Shown: in pieces, positions 15,645 through 23,542 of the stretch
Layout: each line of letters opens with the position of its first letter
Position numbering within the stretch: position 1 is the stretch's first letter
From: Desulfovirgula sp.
GTDB lineage: Bacteria; Bacillota; Desulfotomaculia; Desulfotomaculales; Nap2-2B
Assembly (NCBI GenBank): GCA_020725585.1
Contig: DYES01000041.1
Coordinates: 1 to 33,583 of the forward strand
Direction: 5' to 3'
Length of the DNA stretch: 33,583 nt
Made by a program: the position numbers and the translations under genes
Notes under the pieces: generated by a model
Databases searched by the model: none
What the model was told of the DNA's origin: nothing
The model's input: only the letters and a program-made list of their open reading frames with translations

Positions 15645-17309
15645 ATGATCCTGGCGTCTGTCGAGAGGATCAGGGAGTATACGGAAAAAGGTTACTGGGG
15701 CGAAAAAACCCTGCTCGATTGTTTTTTTGAGCACGCGGCGAAAAACCCGGAGAGGGTCGCCCTGGTCGACCCGCCGAACAAAGAGCAGCTGGTGGGCCTG
15801 CCGCCGGAGCGGCTCACTTACGCAGAACTGGCCCGCGCCGTGGATGCGGTGGCCACGGCACTGGTGGAAATGGGCCTTCAAAAGGACGACGTGGTCGTCG
15901 TCCAGATGCCGAACACCTGGGAGCTGGCCATGCTTTACCTGGCCGTTTGCCGGGCCGGGGGCATTATTTCTCCCCTGCCAGTGCAGTGGCGGGCACGGGA
16001 ATTTGAATATATTGCCAGGCTCACGGAAGCCAAGGCGTTTATCACCGTTGGTGAATTCCGGGGCTTTAAGCACGCTCAAATGGCCAAAGATCTGGAGTCC
16101 GCCCTGCCGCACCTAAAGCAGATAATTTCCCTGGAAGAAGTAAGAGAGATGGCGAAAGGCCGGGGATCAAAAGAGAAATTAAACGAAATAAAAATTGACC
16201 CCAACGATATTTTCTCCATTTGCTGGACGTCGGGGACCGAGGCGGAGCCCAAGGGCTGCCCGCTGTCCCACAACAACTGGCTTTTCCAGAGCGGGCAGTG
16301 CGCGAAAACCAGCGGGATCAGGGAAGGCGATGTCCAGCTGTGCGTCGCGCCGCTGGTGAACATGACGGCGGTGGGGGTAAATTACGTTACCTGGTTGATT
16401 AACGGCGGGACGCTTGTTTTGCACCACCCCTTTGATCCTGAAATCTGCCTGCGGCAGCTCATTACGGAGAAGGTCAACTACACTATTCTGGTGCCGGCGG
16501 TGCTCAACATGATCCCCAAGCACCCGCGCAGCAGCGAGTTTGACTTAAGCGCGGTCAGAACGATCACCACCGGTTCGGCCCCTCCTTCGCTGTGGTCGAT
16601 GCAGGAATTTAAGCGCCGCTGGAATATCGACATCGTGAACATTTGGGGACAGAACGAGGGAACGGCGCTGGTTTCGGGACCCCTGGACGTCCCCGAGCTG
16701 GAGCGGAGGGTGGACCGCTTCCCCAACTGGGGGGACCCGCGCCGGGAATGGTCGGTGAAGGGGATTCAAACGAAGCTCGTCGATCCGGAAACCAGGCAGC
16801 TCGTCACCGAGATTGGAGGGATCGGAGAGCTTGCCTACCGCGGCCCCAACGTCATCCCCTGCTATTACAAAAGGCCCGATTTGACTGCCAAGGCGTTTGA
16901 CGAAGAAGGGTACTTCTACACGGGGGATCTCTTCCAGATCAAGGAAGAGCACTTTATCGGCTTCTTCGAGCGCTGCAAAGACATTATCATTCGCGGCGGG
17001 TTCAACATTAGCGCCCAGGAAATAGAAAATATCCTGCAGGGCCACCCGAAGGTGCTGGACGTGGCCGCTGTGGCCATGCCCGACCCCATCATGGGCGAAA
17101 AAGCCTGCGTTTACGTGGTGCCCAGGCAAAAGGAAGACCCGCCGTCTTTGGAAGAGCTGACCGCCTTTATGAAGGAGAAGGGCGTGGCGGTTTACAAATT
17201 GCCGGAAAGGCTGGAGATCGCCGAGGCCATCCCTAGAAACCCGGTGGGGAAGATTTTGAAAAAAGAGCTGCGTGAGGACGTAAAAAGAAAACTGGGGATT
17301 ACTTCTTAA
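15645..17309 (+). CDS. AMP-forming acyl-CoA ligase 3 with atypical P-loop
   Basis: This 554-residue adenylate-forming enzyme has a P-loop reading W-T-S-G-T-E-A-E-P-K-G-C-P, with Glu-Ala where Thr-Gly is usual. It also has W-G-Q-N-E-G at the A5 position instead of the usual Y-G-x-T-E, YTGDLF, a hinge R-C-K-D-I-I-I-R-G-G and the intact lysine motif N-P-V-G-K-I-L-K-K. AAAGGGGGA precedes ATG 15645. The long N-terminal part and R-G-G-F-N-I-S hinge resemble the aryl/cyclohexanecarboxylate ligase group (dihydroxybenzoate-AMP-ligase-like). The altered A5 motif may change the acyl pocket or point to a different acid. It is the last gene before a strong terminator. Confidence 0.88.
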   Translation: MILASVERIREYTEKGYWGEKTLLDCFFEHAAKNPERVALVDPPNKEQLVGLPPERLTYAELARAVDAVATALVEMGLQKDDVVVVQMPNTWELAMLYLAVCRAGGIISPLPVQWRAREFEYIARLTEAKAFITVGEFRGFKHAQMAKDLESALPHLKQIISLEEVREMAKGRGSKEKLNEIKIDPNDIFSICWTSGTEAEPKGCPLSHNNWLFQSGQCAKTSGIREGDVQLCVAPLVNMTAVGVNYVTWLINGGTLVLHHPFDPEICLRQLITEKVNYTILVPAVLNMIPKHPRSSEFDLSAVRTITTGSAPPSLWSMQEFKRRWNIDIVNIWGQNEGTALVSGPLDVPELERRVDRFPNWGDPRREWSVKGIQTKLVDPETRQLVTEIGGIGELAYRGPNVIPCYYKRPDLTAKAFDEEGYFYTGDLFQIKEEHFIGFFERCKDIIIRGGFNISAQEIENILQGHPKVLDVAAVAMPDPIMGEKACVYVVPRQKEDPPSLEELTAFMKEKGVAVYKLPERLEIAEAIPRNPVGKILKKELREDVKRKLGITS

Positions 17310-17320
17310 AAAGCTTACGG

Positions 17321-17368
17321 GTCCTTTATCCCGGCTAAGGGCGTTTGCCGGGATAAAGGACTTGTTTT
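17321..17368 (+). terminator. Strong intrinsic terminator after the ligase genes
   Basis: A perfect 15-bp stem (17321-17335 with 17347-17361), an 11-base loop and TTGTTTT form a strong rightward terminator 12 bases after the ligase 3 stop. It lies between this operon and the convergent acyl-CoA dehydrogenase gene. Confidence 0.9.
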
Positions 17369-17483
17369 AAGCCTGCCCCGAGGATTGCCCGGGGATGCCC
17401 CCGCGGCGCGGGAATCCTTTCGCCGCTCCCGAAGGGACGAACGCCGCCCTTTTGTTCCTCAGGAGGTTTTTCGCGACAATCTC

Positions 17484-18626
17484 CTATCGCAAGATTTGTT
17501 TCGCGATGACGATTCTCTGGATCTGGTTGGTGCCTTCGTAAATCTGGGTGATCTTGGCGTCGCGCATGTAGCGCTCCACCGGGTATTCCTTGCAGTAGCC
17601 GTAGCCGCCCAGGATCTGCACGGCGTCGGTGGTTACCTGCATGGCCGTGTCCGTGGCGTACATTTTCGCCATGGAGGCTTCTTTTGTGTAGGGCAGCCCC
17701 ATGTCGCGCAGGCGCGCCGCCCGGTATACCAGCAGCCTGGCCGCTTCCACGCGGGTGGCCATGTCCGCGAGCATAAACTGAATTGCCTGAAATTCGGCGA
17801 TCGGCCGGTCGAACTGGATCCGTTGCTTCGCGAAAGAAATGGCTGCCTCCAGCGCCGCCTGCGCAATGCCCACTCCCTGGGCGCCGATCCCCACCCGGCC
17901 CCCGTCCAGGAGTTTCATGGCCACCTTAAAGCCTTCCCCTTCCGTGCCCAAAAGATTTTCCGCGGGCACCCGCGCGTTCTCAAAGATCAGTTCCGCCGTG
18001 GCCGACCCGTGAATGCCCATTTTTTCCTCCACCCGGCCGATGGAAAAGCCAGGAGTGTCCTTTTCGATGAGCAGGCAGCTGATTCCCTGGTGGCCCCTGC
18101 TGCCGGGGTCTGTGCGGACGAAGGTGACGTAAAGGTGGGCCTGGCCGCCGCTGGTAATGAAAAGTTTACTGCCGTTGACCACGTAGTGGTTCCCTTCCAG
18201 GCGGGCCCAAGTGCTTAAGTTGGCCGGGTTGGAACCGGCGTTAGGCTCGGTTAAGGCGTAGGCGGCCAGCCACTGGCCGCTGGCCAGCTTAACCAGGTAC
18301 TTCTTTTTTTGCTCCTCCGTGCCGAAATTAAGCAAAGAAAAGCAGCCTAAAGAAGTGTGCACGGCCAGAATGACGCCGGTGGAGGCGCAGGCCTTGGAAA
18401 TTTCCTCGAGGGTGATGATGTAGGAAAGAAAGTCGCACCCGGCACCCCCCCATTCTTCGGGGATGGGAACGCCCATCAAGCCCAGTTCGGCCAGCCTCTT
18501 CAGGTTTTCCCACGGGAAGGCGTGCGTGCGGTCGATCTCTGCCGCCCGGGGAGCGATTTCGTTCTGACAGAGCTTGCGGACCATGTCGCGCATCATTTTT
18601 TGCTCTTCGGTTAGCAGGTAAGGCAT
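17484..18626 (-). CDS. Acyl-CoA dehydrogenase of the short-chain (butyryl-CoA dehydrogenase-like) type
   Basis: This 380-residue acyl-CoA dehydrogenase has the standard motifs: YALTEPNAGS, FITSGGQA, the G-I-G-A-Q-G-V-G-I-A-Q helix, QILGGYGYCKEYP, and a C-terminal Y-E-G-T-N-Q-I-Q-R that contains the usual catalytic glutamate. It thus differs in catalytic layout from the enzyme at 10951-12087 and probably handles a shorter straight-chain acyl-CoA. The ATG at 18626 follows AAGGGGGAG on the minus strand. It is convergent with the ligase operon and separately transcribed; a TATAAT lies at 18662-18657 upstream without a good -35. Confidence 0.92.
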   Translation of the reverse strand: MPYLLTEEQKMMRDMVRKLCQNEIAPRAAEIDRTHAFPWENLKRLAELGLMGVPIPEEWGGAGCDFLSYIITLEEISKACASTGVILAVHTSLGCFSLLNFGTEEQKKKYLVKLASGQWLAAYALTEPNAGSNPANLSTWARLEGNHYVVNGSKLFITSGGQAHLYVTFVRTDPGSRGHQGISCLLIEKDTPGFSIGRVEEKMGIHGSATAELIFENARVPAENLLGTEGEGFKVAMKLLDGGRVGIGAQGVGIAQAALEAAISFAKQRIQFDRPIAEFQAIQFMLADMATRVEAARLLVYRAARLRDMGLPYTKEASMAKMYATDTAMQVTTDAVQILGGYGYCKEYPVERYMRDAKITQIYEGTNQIQRIVIAKQILR

Positions 18627-18656
18627 CCTTTTTCTCCCCCTTCTTGCTTAACTTAA

Positions 18657-18662
18657 ATTATA
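18657..18662 (-). promoter_or_regulatory. Possible -10 element for the leftward acyl-CoA dehydrogenase
   Basis: TATAAT on the minus strand, about 31 bases upstream of the start codon. No convincing -35 hexamer is found at 16-18 bases, so the promoter is tentative. Confidence 0.35.
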
Positions 18663-18855
18663 CGCTGGTTTTGGCCAAAGTCCTGTTGCCAAGAAAGCTT
18701 TCGGGAACATAATTTAAATTAAATAAAGGACCGGATAAATCCAGGACTGCACTTGCGGCGTCCAAAGGCGGCACGGTACCGGTTTTGTTTTGGCGATTTT
18801 TGGCGCTCGTTATTTTTGCGAAACCTTGAATTACGAAAGAATACAGGTGAGAAAA

Positions 18856-19767
18856 GTGGCTTTTCGGAAAACCTGGGGCCTTGCGCTCGGCGGCGGTTTT
18901 TTGCGGGGCGCGGCGCACATCGGCGTTTTAAAAGTGTTCGAGGAGGAAGGTTTGCGACCGGACCTGGTGGCGGGGACCAGCGCTGGCAGCATCACGGCTG
19001 CCCTTTACTGCGCGGGCTGGACCCCTGCCCAGCTGGAAGAGCTTGCCCTCCATTTGAAACCTTCTGCCATTTACGACTTCTGTTCCTTAATAGTTAATCT
19101 GGGAGCGATGATTACCAAAACAATCTTTGACCTGTTTAATTTTCCTATTTTTATCCGCACCCCCCTGGGCCTTACAGCGAGCAGAAAAATGGAGCGGTGG
19201 CTGGAACGCCTCTTGAACAAGTGCACATTTAGCAATCTCAAGACTTTCCTGGCGATTTTGGCGGTGGATTTAAACACAGGAATGCGGATCGTCTTTACCG
19301 ACAAAGATGTCTATTTTTCCGAACCGCCGGAAGATATTGTCTTTATTCGCAACGTGCCGGTGGCCCAGGCGGTGGTGGCCAGCTGCGCCGTTCCGGGTGT
19401 TTTTGAACCGAAAAAAATCGGCATCCGCCTTCTGGTGGACGGCGGCTTGAAAGAAAACGTACCCGTAGAAGTATTGTCCTTGCTCGGCGCGGACGTGGTG
19501 GTGGGGGTGGACGTGGGCTACGACGGCGAGCCTTATAAAGACATCGGGAATCTTGCGCAGGTGTTGGGCCAGTCCCTGGATATTATCGGATCGGCAGTGA
19601 CGCAGGATAAACTTAAAAAATACGCCCGGCTGGTGGTGCAGCCGGTTTTAAAAGACGTCGCTCCCTGGGATTTTAAGAAGATCCCTTACTGCATAAAGCA
19701 GGGGGAAGAGGCGGCAAAAGAGGCGCTGCCGGCGCTAAAAAAGGTGATCGGAGGAGGAATTGGCTAG
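18856..19767 (+). CDS. Patatin-like phospholipase
   Basis: This 303-residue protein has all patatin motifs: oxyanion loop G-G-G-F-L-R-G near residues 10-16, nucleophile elbow G-T-S-A-G with S42, and the dyad aspartate D195 in V-D-G-G. A hydrophobic stretch lies near residues 78-105. The GTG at 18856 sits after AGGTGAG and gives the usual short N-terminus before LALGGG; upstream in-frame starts (18847, 18790) extend into unrelated sequence. The family hydrolyses acyl esters of lipids, probably at the membrane. It is monocistronic in appearance and divergent from the acyl-CoA dehydrogenase; a link with the neighbouring fatty-acid genes is possible but not shown. Confidence 0.88.
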   Translation: MAFRKTWGLALGGGFLRGAAHIGVLKVFEEEGLRPDLVAGTSAGSITAALYCAGWTPAQLEELALHLKPSAIYDFCSLIVNLGAMITKTIFDLFNFPIFIRTPLGLTASRKMERWLERLLNKCTFSNLKTFLAILAVDLNTGMRIVFTDKDVYFSEPPEDIVFIRNVPVAQAVVASCAVPGVFEPKKIGIRLLVDGGLKENVPVEVLSLLGADVVVGVDVGYDGEPYKDIGNLAQVLGQSLDIIGSAVTQDKLKKYARLVVQPVLKDVAPWDFKKIPYCIKQGEEAAKEALPALKKVIGGGIG

Positions 19768-19785
19768 CCGGCAGCTAAATAAAAA

Positions 19786-19996
19786 ATGTTAAGTATAAAA
19801 ATTGCTATTTTTTCCCCCATAATACTATTTGGGAGTCTACTTGTCGGCTTATTTCAATGGGACTGCCCTGCTCGGGCCGGGGCCGTTTAGAGAATCATCT
19901 CTTTTTAGCAGGATTGTATATGCCCTGGTTGGCCTGGGCGGCTTGTATCTGATCCCGCAATTTTTCCTCAAAGAAAACAGAGTCAAAGTAGATTAA
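19786..19996 (+). pseudogene. Frameshifted DUF378-family small membrane protein
   Basis: The ATG at 19786 opens a frame with the N-terminal features of DUF378 proteins (K-I-A, then I-I-L-F-G, then L-V-G-L-F). It stops at a TAG in frame near 19890. The family's second half, S-R-I-V-Y-A-L-V-G-L-G-G-L-Y-L-I, continues in the +1 frame and ends at TAA 19994-19996. The switch must occur near 19850-19855, where both frames read plausible family residues (G-L-F then F-N-G-T). DUF378 proteins are about 65-80 residues with two membrane segments, and the repaired length fits. Either the gene is broken or there is a sequencing indel. Confidence 0.65.
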
Positions 19997-20015
19997 CCTT
20001 AAGTAGACTAATCTT
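19986..20015 (+). repeat. 15-bp tandem repeat at the end of the DUF378 pseudogene
   Basis: AAGTAGATTAACCTT (19986-20000) is followed directly by AAGTAGACTAATCTT (20001-20015); 13 of 15 bases match. The first copy contains the stop codon of the pseudogene. A further 11-bp direct repeat (TTGCGTGGGTT) occurs at 20029 and 20094, so this intergenic stretch seems prone to small duplications. Confidence 0.6.
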
Positions 20016-20096
20016 CCCGGTTTAAGCCTTGCGTGGGTTTGCCGGGGGAAGGAGCAGGTTTTAAAGTTAATAAGCCTAAAACCCTTTTACGCTTTG

Positions 20097-20129
20097 CGTG
20101 GGTTCTCCTGATCAGGCCCACGTTTTTTT
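20097..20129 (+). terminator. Intrinsic terminator between the DUF378 remnant and the SIMPL gene
   Basis: CGTGGG (20097-20102) pairs with CCCACG (20117-20122) around an internal CCTGATCAGG palindrome, followed by seven T. It probably ends transcription from the patatin/DUF378 side. The rest of 20130-20331 is purine-rich and shows no other recognisable element apart from the ribosome binding site of the next gene. Confidence 0.8.
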
Positions 20130-20331
20130 ATTTTTTCGAGCCGTTTTTTGTTTTAGAACCAAAAACATTCCGGAACATTTTTGCCTTTGCCTTCGTCTTT
20201 TTAGGATAGAACGGCCAGCGAAAAAGGAGGGTTGGGCTAAAGAGAGCGGAGGGTTGAGGATTGGAGCCGGGGGTAGGGGACTTAACCGATTTTTTAAAGT
20301 TGGCTAAAAGAAAAAGGACGGGAGGGGTTTG

Positions 20332-21042
20332 ATGTATAAAAAATCTTTTCTTATTTTAACTTTAGCCGCATTGGTCTTGCTCGTTTTCACTGCCGCCGCT
20401 TTTGCCGGCGAGAATGCTCCCGAGCCCAACGTGATCACCGTAACGGGCAGCGGGGTGGTGAAGGCGGCGCCTGATGTGGCCGATATTACTTTTGCGGTGA
20501 TTACTGAAGCGGCGGAAGCCGAAGGTGCCCAGGCCGAAAACGCCCGGCTGACGAAAAAAGTTATGGAAGCCTTGCAAAATAGCGGCATCGCCAAGGAAGA
20601 CGTTGTCACTCTAAATTACAGCCTTTTTCCTAAGCATGTTTACGAGGAGAAAAAGCCTCCGCAGATCAGCGGTTACGAAGCGCGCAACGAAATCCGGGTG
20701 ACTGTGCGGGACACCGCTCTGGTGGGCAAGATCATTGACGTAGCCGTAAAAAACGGGGCGAACCAGGTGCGTAGCGTGGTGTTTCGCGCCGAAAACAGCC
20801 TGGCTCAAAAAATTGAGGCGCTGCGCCAGGCGATTACGGAAGCCCGAACAAAGGCAGACGTCATTGCCGCCGCCCTGGGCAAAAAAATTGTCGGCGTGAA
20901 GTCGGCCACCGGAAACTGGTACGATGATTCCCCGCCGCCCATATTTTATGAAAAGGCGGCCGGAGCGGGAGGATCCGTCCCGATTAGCCCCGGTCAGGTG
21001 GAAGTGAGAGCCACGATTGAGATTGTCTATATAATTGAATAG
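20332..21042 (+). CDS. Exported SIMPL-domain (DUF541, YggE-like) protein
   Basis: This 236-residue protein has a clear signal peptide: a basic start (MYKKS), a hydrophobic core and an A-F-A-G cleavage-like site near residue 25. The mature part follows the SIMPL/DUF541 pattern: I-T-V-T-G-S-G-V-V near the start, a D-V-A-D-I-T-F strand, Y-S-L-F-P, then G-Y-E-A-R-N-E-I-R-V-T-V and a closing V-E-V-R-A-T-I strand. ATG 20332 follows GGGAGGGGTTT. Family members sit outside the membrane and are linked to oxidative or envelope stress (E. coli YggE); the biochemical activity is unknown. It seems monocistronic. Confidence 0.88.
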   Translation: MYKKSFLILTLAALVLLVFTAAAFAGENAPEPNVITVTGSGVVKAAPDVADITFAVITEAAEAEGAQAENARLTKKVMEALQNSGIAKEDVVTLNYSLFPKHVYEEKKPPQISGYEARNEIRVTVRDTALVGKIIDVAVKNGANQVRSVVFRAENSLAQKIEALRQAITEARTKADVIAAALGKKIVGVKSATGNWYDDSPPPIFYEKAAGAGGSVPISPGQVEVRATIEIVYIIE

Positions 21043-21099
21043 GATAGTTGAATAGGATTACACGTCTCCTTCTTCGGGCACAATGCAGATGAATCATAC

Positions 21100-21129
21100 T
21101 TTACTAAAGAAGCGCAAATCGAGTATAAT
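21100..21129 (+). promoter_or_regulatory. Putative sigma-A promoter of the MetE-like/HisJ-like genes
   Basis: TATAAT at 21124-21129 with TTTACT at 21100-21105, 18 bases apart, about 50 bases before the next start codon. The -10 is perfect and the -35 matches 4 of 6 positions. Confidence 0.5.
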
Positions 21130-21181
21130 AGCATAAATTTTTCATGCTTATTAAAAAGCGCTTGCCGGAGGTTGATTGACT

Positions 21182-22252
21182 ATGGATTTTTGCCCCGCCG
21201 GGCTGGCTACGGGAATCGGCAGCCTGCCGTTTGCCGAACCGGAAGAGGCGCTTGCACTGATCTGGGAAAACGTGCCTGATGTGCCGCACTGGCCGCAGCT
21301 GCCGCAGCGGGGCGCTCAGGAGGGGCTTGTCTACCAGTTTTTAACCCCTTTGGTGAACAAGGGCGTTTTGACGCTCAGCGCCGATCGCGCTTTTTTTGAC
21401 ACCGCCCACCCTGAGTGGGCGGCCAGGCTGACCGTCTTTTACGAACTTTACCTGGGTGCTGCGGAGGGAGACAGCCGGGCCCTGGAGGAATTTGCTTTCC
21501 CCCCGGAAGCAGCCGCCGGTTTTTACGCCTTTGCGGAACAGGTGGAGCGCCGGGGAGCGCAAACCGCCCTTTATTGTAAAGGCCAGCTGGCGGGACCGCT
21601 GACCGTCGGCTTTCACTTTAAAGACGAAGGGGGGCGGCCGGCTTATTATCACCGGCAGCTGCGTGATCTGCTGGTGAAAACGCTGGCCCTGCACGCCCGC
21701 TGGCAGGCGTTGGCCCTGGGCAAGCTGGGCCGCCCGGCGATTGTTTTCATTGACGACCCGGGCATTAACGTTTACGGCCAGTCCAGTTTTATCACGGTAA
21801 CCAGGGAAATGATCACCGCCGACCTGGGGGAAATTGTGCGGGCGATTCACGAGGCGGGGGCCCTGGCCGGCGTGCATTCCTGCGACGCCATCGACTGGTC
21901 CCTGCTTTTAGAAAGCGAGTTGGATATCGTTAACCTGGACGCGTACAATTTTGGGGAATCCCTGTTTCCCTACGCGCGGGAGGCAAAGGCATTTTTAGAG
22001 CGGGGGGGCGTGCTCGCCTGGGGGATTGTACCTACTTCAGAGAGCGCCCGGGAAGAAAACGAGGACAGCCTGCTGGCGAAATTATTTTCGCTGTGGGCGG
22101 AGCTGGAACGGCGCGGCCTGCCGCGGGAGCTTTTAAGAAGGCAGCTGTTGATTACTCCCGCCTGCGGCACGGGGCTTTTGCCCGCGGAGCTGGCCCGGCG
22201 CATTTACCGCCTGACCCGGGCGGTGTCCGAAGCAATCCGGTGCGGCTGCTGA
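21182..22252 (+). CDS. Methionine synthase (MetE C-terminal)/UROD-fold protein
   Basis: This 356-residue protein resembles stand-alone MetE C-terminal/uroporphyrinogen-decarboxylase-fold proteins: ATGIGSLPF at the start, I-D-D-P-G in the middle, V-H-S-C (H232, C234) and A-C-G-T-G (C328). The H-x-C pair plus the late cysteine match the zinc ligands by which MetE activates homocysteine, so a zinc-dependent methyl-transfer role is reasonable. The N-terminal MetE half is absent, as in archaeal-type and many anaerobe homologues that use corrinoid-bound methyl groups. ATG 21182 follows GGAGG by about ten bases; TTG 21176 is an alternative. The HisJ-like gene follows by 50 bases on the same strand. 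The acceptor or donor cannot be named from sequence. Confidence 0.8.
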   Translation: MDFCPAGLATGIGSLPFAEPEEALALIWENVPDVPHWPQLPQRGAQEGLVYQFLTPLVNKGVLTLSADRAFFDTAHPEWAARLTVFYELYLGAAEGDSRALEEFAFPPEAAAGFYAFAEQVERRGAQTALYCKGQLAGPLTVGFHFKDEGGRPAYYHRQLRDLLVKTLALHARWQALALGKLGRPAIVFIDDPGINVYGQSSFITVTREMITADLGEIVRAIHEAGALAGVHSCDAIDWSLLLESELDIVNLDAYNFGESLFPYAREAKAFLERGGVLAWGIVPTSESAREENEDSLLAKLFSLWAELERRGLPRELLRRQLLITPACGTGLLPAELARRIYRLTRAVSEAIRCGC

Positions 22253-22302
22253 AGACGTAAGTTACGTTTTTAATCCAGAACAACGGGAGGCAACAGGCGG
22301 GG

Positions 22303-23127
22303 ATGCAAAAGAAATGCTGGACGCTGCCGGATTACCATCTCCACACCTGGCGCTGCGGCCACGCCGCGGGAAAGATGGCAGAATATGTAGAAGCCGCCCG
22401 TGCCGCCGGGATCAGTGAAATCGGTTTTGCCGACCACGTTCCCATGTACTGGCTGCCCGCAGAAAAGCGCAACCCCACGCTGGCCATGAAGGAAGAGGAT
22501 TTGCCGGTATACGTGGCCGAAGTGGAGAAACTGCGAAAGGAAAACCCTGACCTTGTAATCAGGCTGGGCATCGAAGCCGACTACATCCCCGGCGGGGAGG
22601 AGGTTCTGGCCCGCCTGCTTTCCACTTACCCGTTCGACTACGTCCTCGGTTCCATCCATTACATCGACGGCTGGGAGTTCGACCACCCGGCCGAAGTAGA
22701 AGGATATTCCCACCGGGACATTGATGACGTCTACGACAGGTATTTTGCGCTGCTCCAGGAGGCCGCCCGCTCCGGGCTGTTCGACATCATGGCGCACCCC
22801 GACCTGGTGAAAAAGTTCGGCTACCGCTCCAGGGCGAACCCCGCCCCCTGGTACGAGCAGACGGCCCGCGTCTTAGCCGGGTGCGGGGTCTGCGTGGAAG
22901 TGAATACGGCAGGCTTGAGGGCGCCCGCCGGCGAGATTTACCCGGCCGTGGATTTTTTGAAGGCCTGCCGGAAGCACGGCGTGCCGGCGACGGCGGGCTC
23001 GGACGCCCACTCCCCCGCGCAGGTGGGATACGCCCGGGAAGAAGCGCGCAAGCTGCTTTTGGCGGCGGGCTACCGGGAAGCGGCCATTTTTCAGGGGCGC
23101 CGCTTAAGCCTGGTGCCGCTGTTTTAA
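22303..23127 (+). CDS. PHP-domain histidinol-phosphatase-like protein (HisJ/HisK type)
   Basis: This 274-residue PHP-fold phosphoesterase has the metal-binding set intact: D-Y-H-L-H-T (10-15), C-G-H-A, F-A-D-H-V-P, G-I-E-A-D-Y, G-S-I-H-Y, A-H-P-D-L, E-V-N-T-A and G-S-D-A-H near the C-terminus. This order and length match HisJ-type histidinol-phosphate phosphatases, which hydrolyse histidinol phosphate in histidine synthesis. No other his gene is nearby, so a related phosphoesterase activity is possible. ATG 22303 has GGCGGGG directly ahead and GGGAGG a little further up. Confidence 0.9.
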   Translation: MQKKCWTLPDYHLHTWRCGHAAGKMAEYVEAARAAGISEIGFADHVPMYWLPAEKRNPTLAMKEEDLPVYVAEVEKLRKENPDLVIRLGIEADYIPGGEEVLARLLSTYPFDYVLGSIHYIDGWEFDHPAEVEGYSHRDIDDVYDRYFALLQEAARSGLFDIMAHPDLVKKFGYRSRANPAPWYEQTARVLAGCGVCVEVNTAGLRAPAGEIYPAVDFLKACRKHGVPATAGSDAHSPAQVGYAREEARKLLLAAGYREAAIFQGRRLSLVPLF

Positions 23128-23160
23128 GGGATTTCTTCGGAAAGGTCGTGAGCCGCGCCG

Positions 23161-23445
23161 ATGAGGTGGACTTATGACTGGGGAGTTTACGAGATCCGGG
23201 ACGGGGAAGTGGTCTGGTCTCTTTTTATTCCCGGAAGGCCGTACAACGTCCAGAAAGAGCCTACCCGTTACCGGGTCCTGGCCGAATACAGGCCCAAAGA
23301 CGACATTCCCTTTTGTCTTACCTACGTGAAGGTTCACGTCATCCCCGGGCGCGACCGGGTCACGGCGCGGGAAAGAGAAATTGTCGGGGAGTTCGTGAAA
23401 AGAGAACTGCTCAAGGATCTTGACATCCCCATCATGTTTTGTTAA
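23161..23445 (+). CDS. Small uncharacterised protein, 94 residues
   Basis: An acidic/basic soluble protein without membrane segments or cysteine motifs; the N-terminus (MRWTYDWGVYEIRDGEVVW) suggests a small beta-rich fold, and the second half is helical and charged. It starts 33 bases after the HisJ-like gene on the same strand, so co-transcription is likely. The ribosome binding site is weak (AAAGGTCGTG, about 12 bases upstream). I do not recognise a family. GC-rich third codon positions like its neighbours support it being a real gene. Confidence 0.6.
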   Translation: MRWTYDWGVYEIRDGEVVWSLFIPGRPYNVQKEPTRYRVLAEYRPKDDIPFCLTYVKVHVIPGRDRVTAREREIVGEFVKRELLKDLDIPIMFC

Positions 23446-23542
23446 TCCAGCTGCTTCGTTCATATAAGAAATTAACAACGACCCTTTTTTCTTAAAATTT
23501 AAAATCAAACCCTTGTCAGACCCGTTAAGAAAGGTTGTTTTT

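Noticed and set aside
20098-20307. Rightward 69-codon frame beginning inside the terminator after the DUF378 remnant
   Set aside because: It starts within the terminator hairpin, is low-complexity and basic, and has no ribosome binding site.
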